A DNA stretch of 64,000 bases from Candidatus Schekmanbacteria bacterium (GCA_016188575.1 JACPHN010000096.1:1-64000); one strand, 5' to 3'; positions 41,411 to 50,799 are shown, numbered from the stretch's first letter. Numbers and translations: made by a program. The notes: generated by a model from the sequence alone, not told the origin.

Positions 41411-42928
41411 ATGCCGCGAATTCTGATCGGCCAGTCGTCTTTCTTGCGGTTCGACCCCAAGCTCTATCGGGCGCACCAACCGTATCCGCCACTCGGAAGC
41501 CTGTATGCCGCCAGCTTCCTGCGTGCCCGCGGCGACGACGTGGCGTTCTTTGACGCCATGATCGCTGCTTCCGAGCAGGACTGGGCCGCTGCTCTCGATC
41601 GCGTGCGCCCGCGATTCGCGGTGCTCTTCGAGGACAACTTCAACTACCTTTCCAAGATGTGCCTGGCGAGAATGCGCGAGGCGGCATTTCGCATGCTGGC
41701 AATGGGCCGCGCGCGGGGGGTGACGAACATCGCCTGTGGGGCTGACGCCACGGATCACGCGGATCGCTATCTGGATCAGGGCGCCGACTACGTGCTCATC
41801 GGCGAGGGCGAGCAGTCGCTCGCTGAGCTGCTGGATTGCCTGACCGGCAAAACGGGAACGCCGCCCGAGTGCGTGTCGGGGGTCGCGGGGCGCCTGCCGG
41901 GTTCCCGGGAGCGGTTTCGCTCGCCGCCTCGCCCCCCCATGCACGAGCTCGACGCGCTCCCCATGCCCGCCTGGGACCTGGCGGACATGAGCGCCTACCG
42001 GGAGATCTGGCGCGCCAATCACGGTCGCTTCTCCGTCAACGTGGTCACGGCGCGCGGCTGCCCCTACCACTGCAACTGGTGCGCGAAACCGATCTGGGGA
42101 CAACGATATCACAGCCGCAGCCCCGAGCACGTCGTTGCCGAGCTCGGCCATCTCGCCGATCGCTACGGTGCCGATCACATCTGGTTTTGCGACGATATCT
42201 TCGGACTGAAACCTGGCTGGATCGAGCGGTTCGCGGAGCTCTTGGCAGAGACCGGCCGCAAGCTCCCGTTCAAGTGTCTCAGCCGGCCCGACCTGCTGCT
42301 GCGCGGCCAGACCGTGGAGGCGCTGGCGAGGGCGGGGTGCGAAACCGTGTGGATGGGCGCCGAATCCGGCGCCCAGGCGATTCTCGACGCGATGGAGAAG
42401 GGCACCACGGTGGAGCAAATCGACGCGGCTGCGGCGCGGCTCAAGGCGGCGGGAATCATGGTGGGCTTCTTCCTGCAGTTCGGCTACCCCGGCGAAGGCT
42501 GGAAGGAGATTGACGCGACGCTGCGCATGATACGCCGTTGCAAGCCCGACGACATCGGGATCTCGGTGTCCTATCCGCTGCCGGGAACCCCGTTTCACCG
42601 GGCCGTTGCCGCGCAGCTCGGGCCAAAACACAATTGGGAAGACTCGGACGACCTGGCAATGCTCTATCGCGGTCCATTCACGACGACGTTCTACCAGCAG
42701 TTGCACCGCTACGTGCATCGATCGTTTCGCGCGCACCGCGCGCTCGACGTGGTACGTGAAGTCGCAAGGCGGCCGTGGCGGTTCCGCCTTCGCCACCTGC
42801 GCCTGGGCGTGGGCATGGCGGCGCGCTTTGCGGCGCTGCCGGCAGCGTGGCGTCGCCTGCGCGCCCTGAGCCGCAGCCAACACCCTGCTTACACCGGCGC
42901 GGTTCCGGCAGCGGATGAGGTGCGGTAG
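41411..42928 (+). CDS. B12-binding-type radical SAM protein
   Basis: 505 residues. The N-terminal ~190 form a cobalamin-binding-like Rossmann domain that lacks the DxHxxG His (PYPPLGSLYAASFLRARGDD, YVLIGEGEQSLAELL). The radical SAM domain has the cluster motif CPYHCNWC (C217, C221, C224) and MGAESGAQAILDAMEKGTT. B12-dependent radical SAM enzymes methylate unactivated carbons or rearrange skeletons, but proteins without the His may bind cobalamin base-off or not at all. It is followed 5 bp later by a second enzyme of the same class. Confidence 0.9.
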   Translation: MPRILIGQSSFLRFDPKLYRAHQPYPPLGSLYAASFLRARGDDVAFFDAMIAASEQDWAAALDRVRPRFAVLFEDNFNYLSKMCLARMREAAFRMLAMGRARGVTNIACGADATDHADRYLDQGADYVLIGEGEQSLAELLDCLTGKTGTPPECVSGVAGRLPGSRERFRSPPRPPMHELDALPMPAWDLADMSAYREIWRANHGRFSVNVVTARGCPYHCNWCAKPIWGQRYHSRSPEHVVAELGHLADRYGADHIWFCDDIFGLKPGWIERFAELLAETGRKLPFKCLSRPDLLLRGQTVEALARAGCETVWMGAESGAQAILDAMEKGTTVEQIDAAAARLKAAGIMVGFFLQFGYPGEGWKEIDATLRMIRRCKPDDIGISVSYPLPGTPFHRAVAAQLGPKHNWEDSDDLAMLYRGPFTTTFYQQLHRYVHRSFRAHRALDVVREVARRPWRFRLRHLRLGVGMAARFAALPAAWRRLRALSRSQHPAYTGAVPAADEVR

Positions 42929-42933
42929 GCGCC

Positions 42934-45288
42934 ATGGACGTTCTTTTGTCGCACGGCTACTTTCTCGACGAGGATGCGGCCGAGCAGCAGATCATGCGGC
43001 CGTTCCCACCGCTCGGACTGCTCTACGTCGCTGCGTATCTCGCGGCGAAAGGAGTGTCCGCCGGCATCTACGACAGCACCTTCGGGAGCCGCACGGGATT
43101 TCTCCGCTACCTCGAGGACGCGAGACCGCCGGTTGTGGGTCTGTACGCGAACATGCTGACCCGCGCCAACGTGCTCGCGATGGCCAGAGCGGCAAAGGAG
43201 CGCGGGGCGGTCGTCGTTCTCGGTGGGCCGGAACCGGTCAATTACCCCGAGGAGTACCTGGCGCGGTCCGTCGATGCCATCGTCGCCGGCGAGGGAGAAG
43301 AGACGATGCTGGAGCTCACGCGTCACCTTCTTGGGGGCGGCGGACACCAGCGCGAGGACGTCGCCGGGCTCCTCTTTCTTGACGACGCGGGAGCGGTGCA
43401 TCGGACGCCGGCGCGGACCTTGCTTCGGGAGCTCGACGAGATCCCGTTCCCGGCGCGCTCCAAGATCGACATTGCCGCCTATCTTCAGGCGTGGCGCGCG
43501 CGGCACGGGTTTGCCGCGCTCTCCCTGATCACCGCGCGCGGCTGTCCATACACGTGTCGTTGGTGCAGCCACGCAGTATTCGGTCACACGCATCGGCGGC
43601 GCTCGCCCGCCAACGTCGCCGACGAGCTGGACCAGTTGTGCCTGGCGTATCGTCCCGAGCGGATCTGGTACGCGGACGACGTGTTCACCATGTCTCACGC
43701 ATGGCTCCGCCGCTATGCTCTGGAGCTGGACAAGCGCCGCCTGCGCGTGCCTTTCGAGACGATCACGCGCGAGGATCGGCTCGACGAGGACATCGTCGCG
43801 CTGTTGGCCAGAATGGGATGCGCAAAACTGTGGATCGGCGCCGAAAGCGGATCGCAACGCATCCTTGACGCCATGGACCGGCGCACCAACGCCGCCCGGC
43901 TGCGGGAGATGATGGCGCTGCTTCGGGCTCGCGGCATCGAGACCGGAACGTTCATCATGCTGGGATACGAGGGCGAGCGGCCGGAGGACATCGCGGCGAC
44001 GGCCGAGCATCTGCGGCGATCGGCACCCGATTCGGTGCTGGTAACTCTCGCCTACCCCATCAAGGGGACGCCGTACTACGAAGATGTGGGCGACCGGCTG
44101 GTGCGACCGCGCGGCTGGAATTGGGAGACGAGCTCTGACCGCGGCAACACGGTGGCGGGGCGCCGCAGCAGGCGGTACTACCGATTCGCCCAGCGCTGGC
44201 TGGTGAGCTCCGCGATGCTTTCCGGTGAGCGGTTGCGGCCGAGCGGAAGCTTGTGGCGGCTGGTTCGCCTGGCCCTGCACGCGGCCATCGGGCGCATCGG
44301 TATGGCGATGACCGCGTGGCGGCGGGAGCCGGATCCCCGGCCCAGCAGACGCGGCGGTGGGTGGCCCTCCTCGGAAATCGCGGCGGGCGCGCCGTTCGAT
44401 GGCGCTGCGGAGACGTACGACCGCGACTTCGCGAGCCACCCTCTGGGGACGCACCTGCGCGCGATCGTGCGGCGTCACCTGGCGAAGGCCTTCGGCGGCG
44501 GCGCGAGCACGACCATTCTGGAGCTCGGCTGCGGCACGGGAGAGGACGCCATCTGGCTCGCTGGCCACGGGCATTCCGTCGTGGCCACCGACGCCTCCAC
44601 CGCCATGCTCGGGATCGCGGGAGCCAAGGCGGCAGCGGTGCCCGGCGGCGGCAGCGCCGGTGCCACTGGCAAGGACGCCGGCGTCACCTTCGCGGTGCTC
44701 GATCTGAGCGCCATCGCCGGCGATAGCAGCGACGGCGCGAGCGAGAGCGGTTCGCACCGCGCCGCCACACCGGCGCCGCCGCCGATGCCGGAAAGCGAGA
44801 CCATGAACCGGCTGCCAACGCTTTTCGACGGCGCCTTCTCGAGCTTCGGGGCGCTGAACTGCGTGCCGGACCGCCGGGCCGTGGCGGCCTTTCTCGCTCG
44901 CCGAGTTCGTCCCGGAGGTCGCCTGGTCCTGGTCTTGATGGGGCCGTTCTGCCCCTGGGAGCTGCTCTGGCATCTCGCGCACGGACGCCTTGCCGACGCT
45001 TTCCGGCGGTGGCGCCGCGGAGCGCCGGCGCAGGTCCCGGGTGGCGCGCAGGTCCGCGTCTGGTATCCCACGCCCTACCGGCTCGCTCGCGACTTTTCCC
45101 CGTGGTTTCACCACTGCTACACCGCCAGCGCCGGATCATTCCTGCCTCCGACCTACCTGGCGCGAGTGGTGGAAGGCCGGCCGCGACTCATGCGGGTCCT
45201 GGCTGGTCTGGAGCGAATCGCCGGCCGTATTTTCCCGTTTACGTGGCTCAATGATCACTACGTCTGCGTGCTGGAGCGCCGCCCGTGA
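42934..45288 (+). CDS. B12-binding-type radical SAM protein fused to a SAM-dependent methyltransferase
   Basis: 784 residues. N-terminal cobalamin-binding-like domain (PPLGLLYVAAYLAAKGVSAG, GGPEPVNYPEEYL, VDAIVAGEGEETM), radical SAM core with CPYTCRWC (C204, C208, C211) and WIGAESGSQRILDAMDRRTN, then a linker and from ~480 a class I methyltransferase: ILELGCGTGEDAIWLAGHGH (530 on) and VVATDASTAMLGIAG. Fusion of the two activities suggests consecutive steps on one substrate, for example radical modification followed by O- or N-methylation. The 3' end overlaps the next gene as GTGA. Confidence 0.88.
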   Translation: MDVLLSHGYFLDEDAAEQQIMRPFPPLGLLYVAAYLAAKGVSAGIYDSTFGSRTGFLRYLEDARPPVVGLYANMLTRANVLAMARAAKERGAVVVLGGPEPVNYPEEYLARSVDAIVAGEGEETMLELTRHLLGGGGHQREDVAGLLFLDDAGAVHRTPARTLLRELDEIPFPARSKIDIAAYLQAWRARHGFAALSLITARGCPYTCRWCSHAVFGHTHRRRSPANVADELDQLCLAYRPERIWYADDVFTMSHAWLRRYALELDKRRLRVPFETITREDRLDEDIVALLARMGCAKLWIGAESGSQRILDAMDRRTNAARLREMMALLRARGIETGTFIMLGYEGERPEDIAATAEHLRRSAPDSVLVTLAYPIKGTPYYEDVGDRLVRPRGWNWETSSDRGNTVAGRRSRRYYRFAQRWLVSSAMLSGERLRPSGSLWRLVRLALHAAIGRIGMAMTAWRREPDPRPSRRGGGWPSSEIAAGAPFDGAAETYDRDFASHPLGTHLRAIVRRHLAKAFGGGASTTILELGCGTGEDAIWLAGHGHSVVATDASTAMLGIAGAKAAAVPGGGSAGATGKDAGVTFAVLDLSAIAGDSSDGASESGSHRAATPAPPPMPESETMNRLPTLFDGAFSSFGALNCVPDRRAVAAFLARRVRPGGRLVLVLMGPFCPWELLWHLAHGRLADAFRRWRRGAPAQVPGGAQVRVWYPTPYRLARDFSPWFHHCYTASAGSFLPPTYLARVVEGRPRLMRVLAGLERIAGRIFPFTWLNDHYVCVLERRP

Positions 45289-46004
45289 CCCTTTCGATTC
45301 GCGCTGCGGAACGTCTGCGCGCACTGGCGCGGCGCGGCCTCCGACTCGCCCTGCAGGCGCTTTGGCTCGGTCGCCACCGGCACGCTCTCGACCGCGTCTC
45401 CCTGGAGCGCGTTGGGGGACTGAGCCTCGTGATTCTGCCCGGCGTTTTCAACCCCGTGATTTTCCGGTCCGGCGTGCTGCTCGCGGATGCGGTGCGAGCC
45501 GAGCTGCAACGCCACGAGGTCAGGTCCGTGCTCGACCTCGGAACCGGGTCCGGAATCGTCGCGCTCACGGCGCAGCGGGAAGGCGGGGCAAGCGTGACCG
45601 CGGTGGACATCCACGGCCCCTCCGTGTGCTGCGCGCGAATCAACGCCATGATCAACGGCTGCGACCACGGTGTGGATTTTCGCCAGGGAGATCTGTTCGC
45701 GCCCGTCGCCGGCGAAACCTTCGATCTCGTCACGTTCAACCCGCCGTTTTTCGAAGGTGAGCCGACCGGACCTCTGGGTCACGCCTGGCGCGCGCATGGC
45801 ATGCCGGATCGATTCGCACAGGGGTTGCAAGGCGCCTTGAGCGAGCACGGCCAGGCGCTCGTCGTGCTCTCCACGGACGGCGTGCAACAAGCCTTTCTCG
45901 CCGCCCTGGAGAACCGCGGCCTGACATGCTCGGTGGCGCGGCGCAAGCGCTTCTTGAACGAAACCATGACGGTCTTTCGCCTGACGCAGGAGCGCGAATC
46001 GTGA
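45285..46004 (+). CDS. Methyltransferase of the HemK/MTS type
   Basis: 239 residues from GTG 45285. SAM-binding motif VLDLGTGSGIVALTAQREGG, acidic loop TAVDIHGPSVCCARIN, and catalytic motif LVTFNPPFFEGEP. NPPF/Y motifs mark enzymes that methylate nitrogen on nucleobases, amides or amines. The N-terminal basic segment (RLRALARRGLRLALQALWLG) may bind a phosphorylated or lipid substrate. Both ends overlap neighbours by GTGA, so it is co-translated within the cluster. Confidence 0.87.
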   Translation: MTLSIRAAERLRALARRGLRLALQALWLGRHRHALDRVSLERVGGLSLVILPGVFNPVIFRSGVLLADAVRAELQRHEVRSVLDLGTGSGIVALTAQREGGASVTAVDIHGPSVCCARINAMINGCDHGVDFRQGDLFAPVAGETFDLVTFNPPFFEGEPTGPLGHAWRAHGMPDRFAQGLQGALSEHGQALVVLSTDGVQQAFLAALENRGLTCSVARRKRFLNETMTVFRLTQERES

Positions 46005-47476
46005 AGGTGATCCTTTACAACCCGGTGAGCTCCGCGTCGCGCAAACCGATTCTCCCCTTGTCCTTGCTGGCGCTCGGCGCCGTGCTCGAAGGCCGCCACG
46101 AGTACGTCATCATTGACGGCAACCTGACCGCCGACCCGCTGGCGGAGATCTCGGCGCGGCTCGCGGCGGGGGATCGCCCCGCGGTGCTCGCCGTGACGGT
46201 GATGCCGGGGCCGCAGCTCGCCGATGCCGTGCGCCTGTGCAAGGCGCTGCGCCCGCGCTACCCTGAGCTGTTCATCGTCTGGGGAGGTTACTTTCCGACC
46301 CAGCATTTCCGCGTCTGCCTGCTTTCCGGGTACGTGGATTTCGTCGTGCGCGGTCATGGGGAGGAGCCGTTTCGCGCGCTCCTGGACGCGCTGGCCGCGG
46401 CGGCGCCGCCGCCAGGCATCCGCGGCGTGGTGGCGGCGACGAGCCGCGGCGAGCTGCCCGCGGAAGTGGCGGCCGTGCCGGACCCGGAGCAGTTGCCGGC
46501 ATTTCCCTATCATCGCCTCGAGGTCGAGCGATACATCAGGAAAACCTTTCTCGGCCGGCGGACACTTTCCCATCATGCGAGCTACGGATGCCCATTTCGC
46601 TGCGGTTTCTGCGCGGTGGTCAACCTGGTCGATGGGAAGTGGCGAGCGCAGTCCGCGATACGGTGCGCGCAAGTGGCCGAGCAGCTCGTGACGTCGTGGC
46701 GCATCGACGGTCTGGAGCTGTTCGACAACAACTTCTTTGTCAGCGAGGCGCGGGCGGTGGACTTCGCCGGAGGCATCGAGAAGCTCGGGCTCGGGTGGTG
46801 GGGAGAAGGGCGGGTCGACACCCTTCTTCGGTACCGTGATGAGTCCTGGCGGAGATTGCGGCGAAGTGGGTTGAAAATGGTGTTCATGGGCGCCGAGACC
46901 GCGTCCGACGCGGCGCTCGCGCGGATGAACAAGGGCGGGACCATGACCGTGGAGGCGACGCTCGCCATCGTGCGACGCATGGCCGAGCACGGAGTCGTGC
47001 CCGAGCTCTCTTTTGTCCTGGGCGCTCCCCCCGATCCCGCGGAAGACGTGGAGCGGACGCTGCGTTTCATTCGCCGCGTCAAGCTCGCAAACCCGCTGAC
47101 CGAGATCATTCTCTATCTGTATACGCCGGTGCCGCTGGCGGGAGAGCTCCTCGACCTCGCCACGGCCGAGGGCTTCGCCTTTCCGGAGACGTTGGACGCG
47201 TGGGTCTCGGCGGCGGGGCTTTCTCTGGTGGGTCGCCGCAGCGAGGACTTGCCGTGGCTGCCGCGGCGCGCCTTTCGGCGCGCTCGTGACTTCGAGCGGG
47301 TGCTGAACGCCTACTATCCCACGGTCACCAATCAGCGGCTCAACGGCGTCCGGCGACTGCTGCTGCGCGCTCTGGGCGGCTGGCGCTATCACCTTCGCGT
47401 ATACGGCTATCCGTACGAGCTGCGCGCGGCCCAGCGCCTCGTTGCTTACCAGCGCCCAGAAACGGCGGGGTTTTGA
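46001..47476 (+). CDS. B12-binding-type radical SAM protein
   Basis: 491 residues from GTG 46001 (AGGAG 8 bp upstream; GTGA overlap). KVILYNPVSSASRKPILPLS opens a cobalamin-binding-like domain with LFIVWGGYFPTQHFRVCLLS and YVDFVVRGHGEEPFRALLDA. The cluster motif is CPFRCGFC (C197, C201, C204), followed by LELFDNNFFVSEARAVDF and FMGAETASDAALARMNKGGT. It is the third enzyme of this class in the cluster; sequence differences from the other two are large, so they probably act on different intermediates. Confidence 0.9.
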   Translation: MKVILYNPVSSASRKPILPLSLLALGAVLEGRHEYVIIDGNLTADPLAEISARLAAGDRPAVLAVTVMPGPQLADAVRLCKALRPRYPELFIVWGGYFPTQHFRVCLLSGYVDFVVRGHGEEPFRALLDALAAAAPPPGIRGVVAATSRGELPAEVAAVPDPEQLPAFPYHRLEVERYIRKTFLGRRTLSHHASYGCPFRCGFCAVVNLVDGKWRAQSAIRCAQVAEQLVTSWRIDGLELFDNNFFVSEARAVDFAGGIEKLGLGWWGEGRVDTLLRYRDESWRRLRRSGLKMVFMGAETASDAALARMNKGGTMTVEATLAIVRRMAEHGVVPELSFVLGAPPDPAEDVERTLRFIRRVKLANPLTEIILYLYTPVPLAGELLDLATAEGFAFPETLDAWVSAAGLSLVGRRSEDLPWLPRRAFRRARDFERVLNAYYPTVTNQRLNGVRRLLLRALGGWRYHLRVYGYPYELRAAQRLVAYQRPETAGF

Positions 47477-47478
47477 CC

Positions 47479-48570
47479 ATGGTGTCGCGGCGGTTGCAGC
47501 GCGCCGTATCCCGGGTCGTGGGGCGGCTGACCCATCGCCTGTCGACCTTGCCCGTTCTCGTGGTGATGCCGATCGCGGCCTGCAACTGTCGCTGCCTGAT
47601 GTGCGACATCTGGAAAGGCAACGACCGGCGGGTGCGCATGGATCGCGCGCGTCTGTCGGCGCTCTGCGGCGAAATCAGCCTGCTCGGCGTGCGCGAGCTC
47701 GTCGTCTCGGGAGGCGAAGCGCTGCTTGCCCCGGATCTTTTTGCTTTCTTGAGCGAGGTCAAGGCGCTCTCGTCGCCGCCGCGAGTTACGCTGCTCTCGT
47801 CGGGTTTGACGGTCGAGCAGCAGGCCGGGGAAATCGCGGCGCGGTGCGACGAGCTGATCGTGTCGCTCGATGGGCCGCCCGAGGTGCACGATCGCATCCG
47901 CTCCGTCCCGCGGGCGTTCGCGCGGCTCGCGGGAGGGGTCGCGGCGCTGCGGGACGTGCGCGCCGACTTCCCGATCGCCGGTCGCAGTGTCGTGCAGCGC
48001 GAAAACTACGACTGCATGTCCGCGACCATTGGCGCCGCGCAGGCGCTCGGCCTCGACCGCATCTCGTTTCTGGCCGCCGACGTCTCGTCGCTCGCATTCA
48101 ACCGGCCGCACGGCTGGGAGGCCGAGCGGCTGGCCGAGGTGGCGCTGAGCGCCGCCCAGGCCACCGACCTTCGCGAGCGCATCGAAGAGCTCATTGCCCG
48201 GCACCACCGCGAGATCGAGACCCGCTTTGTGGCCGAAAGCCCGGCGAAGCTCAGACGGATCGCCGCGCATTTCGCGGCGCTCGCGGCGGGGAGGCTGCCG
48301 GAATCGCCGCCGTGTAACGCGCCGTGGGTGTCGGCGGTGGTGGAGGCCGACGGTGCCGTTCGCCCCTGTTTCTTTCACGCTTCCTACGGGAAAACGGGCG
48401 CCGGGGCCGGGGGGGATCTCCAGGGGGTGCTCAACAGCGGCGCTGCGGTGACTTTCAGGAAGTCGCTGAGCGTTCGGGAAAACCCGGTCTGCCGGAGCTG
48501 CGTATGCCCGCTGCGCCTGCCGTGGAGCGCGGAGGCCGGCGCGAGGCCGCCGCGGCCGCGGCGCCGATGA
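47479..48570 (+). CDS. Radical SAM protein with SPASM-type C-terminus
   Basis: 363 residues from ATG 47479; a TTG at 47473 that overlaps the previous stop is the alternative. AACNCRCLMCDIW contains CX3CX2C (C35, C39, C42). VSGGEALL is the GGE motif, and LIVSLDGPPEVHDRIRSV is typical of the PqqE/anaerobic sulfatase-maturase/MoaA branch. Near the C-terminus CNAPWVSAVVEADGAVRPCF and CRSCVCPL provide the Cys ligands of an auxiliary Fe-S cluster. Such proteins modify peptides, sugars or lipids. No small precursor peptide gene was found nearby. Confidence 0.9.
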   Translation: MVSRRLQRAVSRVVGRLTHRLSTLPVLVVMPIAACNCRCLMCDIWKGNDRRVRMDRARLSALCGEISLLGVRELVVSGGEALLAPDLFAFLSEVKALSSPPRVTLLSSGLTVEQQAGEIAARCDELIVSLDGPPEVHDRIRSVPRAFARLAGGVAALRDVRADFPIAGRSVVQRENYDCMSATIGAAQALGLDRISFLAADVSSLAFNRPHGWEAERLAEVALSAAQATDLRERIEELIARHHREIETRFVAESPAKLRRIAAHFAALAAGRLPESPPCNAPWVSAVVEADGAVRPCFFHASYGKTGAGAGGDLQGVLNSGAAVTFRKSLSVRENPVCRSCVCPLRLPWSAEAGARPPRPRRR

Positions 48571-48601
48571 CGCGGCGACGGGCGCGCCGGCGAGGCGGGC
48601 C

Positions 48602-49765
48602 GTGAGAATCGCGATGATCACCCCCGGCTTCTCGTCGTCGCCCGCGGATTGGTGCATTCCCGCGGTGCGGACACTGGTGAAGGCGCTGGCGGCGGCGGGG
48701 CATGATGTGGAGGTGTTCGCGCTCCGCTACCCGGAGCCGGCGCGGCGATACGAGCTCGAGGGCGTAACCGTCACGGCCATTGGGGGCGGCGCGGCGCGAG
48801 GTCGGCGGCGACTGGCGCTGCTCGGTCGCGGCGTGCGAGACGTCGTGGCGAGCGATCGCGCCCGCCGCTTCGACGTGCTCCATGCGCTCTGGGCCCACGA
48901 GCCGGCCATGGTGGCGCTGGCCGCCGGCAAGGTGCGGCGACTGCCGGTCGCCGTGTCATTGCTTGGAGGAGAGCTCGTGGGGCTGCGTGAGATCGGATAC
49001 GGCGACCAGTTGGGCGCGGCGGGGCGCTGGATGGTGGCGGCGGCGATGCGCTCGGCTCCGCTCGTTACCTGCCCGTCGCGATACATGGAGGATCTGGCGC
49101 GCCCCTTCCGGGCGCCGTCGCGGCCGCTGGCCCGGATCCCGCTGCCCGTGGACACGTCGCTCTTTTCGGCGGTGAACCGCGGCGCAGGAGCGCGGCTCGC
49201 GGGGCATCCCGCGCTCCTGCATGTCGCCTCGCTCGTCCCGGTCAAGGATCAAGCCTTGCTTTTCGCCGCCTTTCGCCGGATTCTCGACGAGCTCGGCGAG
49301 GCTCGTCTCCACGTCGTCGGGGACGGGCCGCTGCGAGGGGAGCTGGAGGTGCTTGCGGGGCGGCTCGGGCTGCTGCCGGCCGTGGTTTTTCACGGCGCGA
49401 AAGCACACGACGCGTTGCCGGCCTACTATCGCGGCGCAGACCTGCTCCTCATGAGCTCGCGCCACGAGAGCCTGGGGATGGTGGTTCTGGAAGCAGCGGC
49501 GTGCGGCTGCCCGGCGGTGGGGACGGCGGTGGGCGTGATCCCGGATGTGCCGAAATCGGCCGTTGGGGTTCCGGTCGGCGACGCGCACCTGCTGGCTTCG
49601 GCCGCGCTGGCGGTGCTTGGCAACCGGCAGCAACGCGAAGCCATGTCCGGCGAGGGTGTTGCGGTCGCCGGTGAGCTTTTTTCACCGCCCTGCGTTGCGG
49701 CTGCCGTTGCCCGCCTGTACGTGGCGCTGCGAAACGGGGCGTGGGCCGCCGCGGGTGGTTCGTAG
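48602..49765 (+). CDS. GT4-type glycosyltransferase
   Basis: 387 residues from GTG 48602. GT-B fold with MITPGFSSSPADWCIPAVRT at the N-terminus, LHVASLVPVKDQALLFAAFR as the hinge, and the donor site LLLMSSRHESLGMVVLEAAA. It is the second glycosyltransferase of the cluster and its last plus-strand gene. Sequence differs strongly from the one at 39300, so it probably adds another sugar or uses another acceptor. Confidence 0.9.
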   Translation: MRIAMITPGFSSSPADWCIPAVRTLVKALAAAGHDVEVFALRYPEPARRYELEGVTVTAIGGGAARGRRRLALLGRGVRDVVASDRARRFDVLHALWAHEPAMVALAAGKVRRLPVAVSLLGGELVGLREIGYGDQLGAAGRWMVAAAMRSAPLVTCPSRYMEDLARPFRAPSRPLARIPLPVDTSLFSAVNRGAGARLAGHPALLHVASLVPVKDQALLFAAFRRILDELGEARLHVVGDGPLRGELEVLAGRLGLLPAVVFHGAKAHDALPAYYRGADLLLMSSRHESLGMVVLEAAACGCPAVGTAVGVIPDVPKSAVGVPVGDAHLLASAALAVLGNRQQREAMSGEGVAVAGELFSPPCVAAAVARLYVALRNGAWAAAGGS

Positions 49766-49887
49766 CACCGGAAGCTCGGGGCGGGCGAGCCTGTCGCGTA
49801 TCTGTTTGCCCCATCGGGGGCTCCTCTGAGTCGCCGAGCGCACTACGCCAGTGGATCCACCACGCGCTCGGCGTCGAGGCGAGAGCG

Positions 49888-49992
49888 TCCCGCTCCAGCC
49901 CTCCCCCCACTTGCGGGGGGAAGCTGAGGTGTGTGGTCTTCGTGATGCGCTTTCCGCTCAGCTTGCCGGCGACCTGGCGGTGGATTCAGGGT
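49888..49992 (+). repeat. Dispersed palindromic repeat copy
   Basis: Core CCCTCCCCCCACTTGCGGGG, then GAAGCTGAGGTGTGTGGTCT, ATGCGCTTTCCGCTCAGCTT and CTGGCGGTGGATTCAGGG. It lies after the glycosyltransferase stop and just before a transposase remnant. Confidence 0.75.
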
Positions 49993-49998
49993 GAGCAG

Positions 49999-50240
49999 TT
50001 ACCCTGTCGAAACCATGCGGTCAGCTCTTTCCACGTCGATCCCGTTCAACATCCGCCGTAGAGTCGGCTCGCTCGGCGCGACGTAGCGTCGTCGTTCATC
50101 GTGAAACGGGCAATCCAAGCGTCGCAGGACCTCCTGACTGAGATCTTCCCCCCTCGGACGGATGACAACCTCCCGGAGCCGGGCCTCGGTTCCCCGTGCC
50201 CCGTCTTCTATCGTCGAGCGAATGGATGGAAGGGAACGGA
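49999..50240 (-). pseudogene. Transposase fragment, ISAs1-like
   Basis: A minus-strand frame reads GEDLSQEVLRRLDCPFHDER, RRYVAPSEPTLRRMLNGIDV and ends at a stop at 49999. LSQEVL and APSEPTLRR phrases are those of the N-terminal domain of ISAs1-family transposases. About 80 residues remain, without start or DDE domain. Confidence 0.6.
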
Positions 50241-50256
50241 TTTAGGCTACATGGCA

Positions 50257-50799
50257 CTAGCCGAAGATTTCGGCCACGGGGCAGGAGAAACCGGGCATGA
50301 CGGAGCCGCCATCGAGGGTCTCGGCCATACCGAGGACGCGAGGAACCTTGGCGAGCTCGTAGATGGTGACGGTGCGGGTGGCGGGATCGACGGTCCAGAC
50401 GGCCTGGGAACCAGCGGCGATCCACTCGTTGGCCTTGTCACGGGCTTCGCGCGGGCTGTCGTCGGGCGAAACGACCTCGACGGCCAGGTCGGGGGCGAAG
50501 GGGAGGAAGCCGTCTTCGGGAAGGCCAACGAGTCTTTCCTGGCGAACGAACAGCACGTCTGGCGCGCGAACGCGGCCGTTGGGCAACTTGCAGCCGACCT
50601 CGCCGGTGCCAACCTCGCCCAAGCCGAGCCTTTCGCAATGCCGCTCAATGAGCTCGTAAAGGCGACCTTCTATGCGGCCATGTTTCCAACCGGTAGGGCT
50701 CATTTGGACAATTCTTCCGTCGATGAGCGCGGAGCGCCCGAGGCGGTGGGCGATGCGCTCGAACTCGTCGGCGGTGATGAGGCGTTCTTGGATCGCCAA
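50257..50799 (-). CDS. Uma2 family putative endonuclease (DUF820)
   Basis: 180 residues, probably from TTG 50799 (LITADEFERIAHRLGRS). The PD-(D/E)xK-like core is visible: VRAPDVLFVRQERL, FAPDLAVEVVSPDD, then AREARDKANEWIAAGSQAVW and VWTVDPATRTVTIYE. Uma2 proteins are restriction-endonuclease-like and abundant in cyanobacteria, Planctomycetes and Deltaproteobacteria; their biological role is unclear. It is convergent with the transposase remnant side and divergent from the BREX-side genes. Confidence 0.9.
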   Translation of the reverse strand: MAIQERLITADEFERIAHRLGRSALIDGRIVQMSPTGWKHGRIEGRLYELIERHCERLGLGEVGTGEVGCKLPNGRVRAPDVLFVRQERLVGLPEDGFLPFAPDLAVEVVSPDDSPREARDKANEWIAAGSQAVWTVDPATRTVTIYELAKVPRVLGMAETLDGGSVMPGFSCPVAEIFG

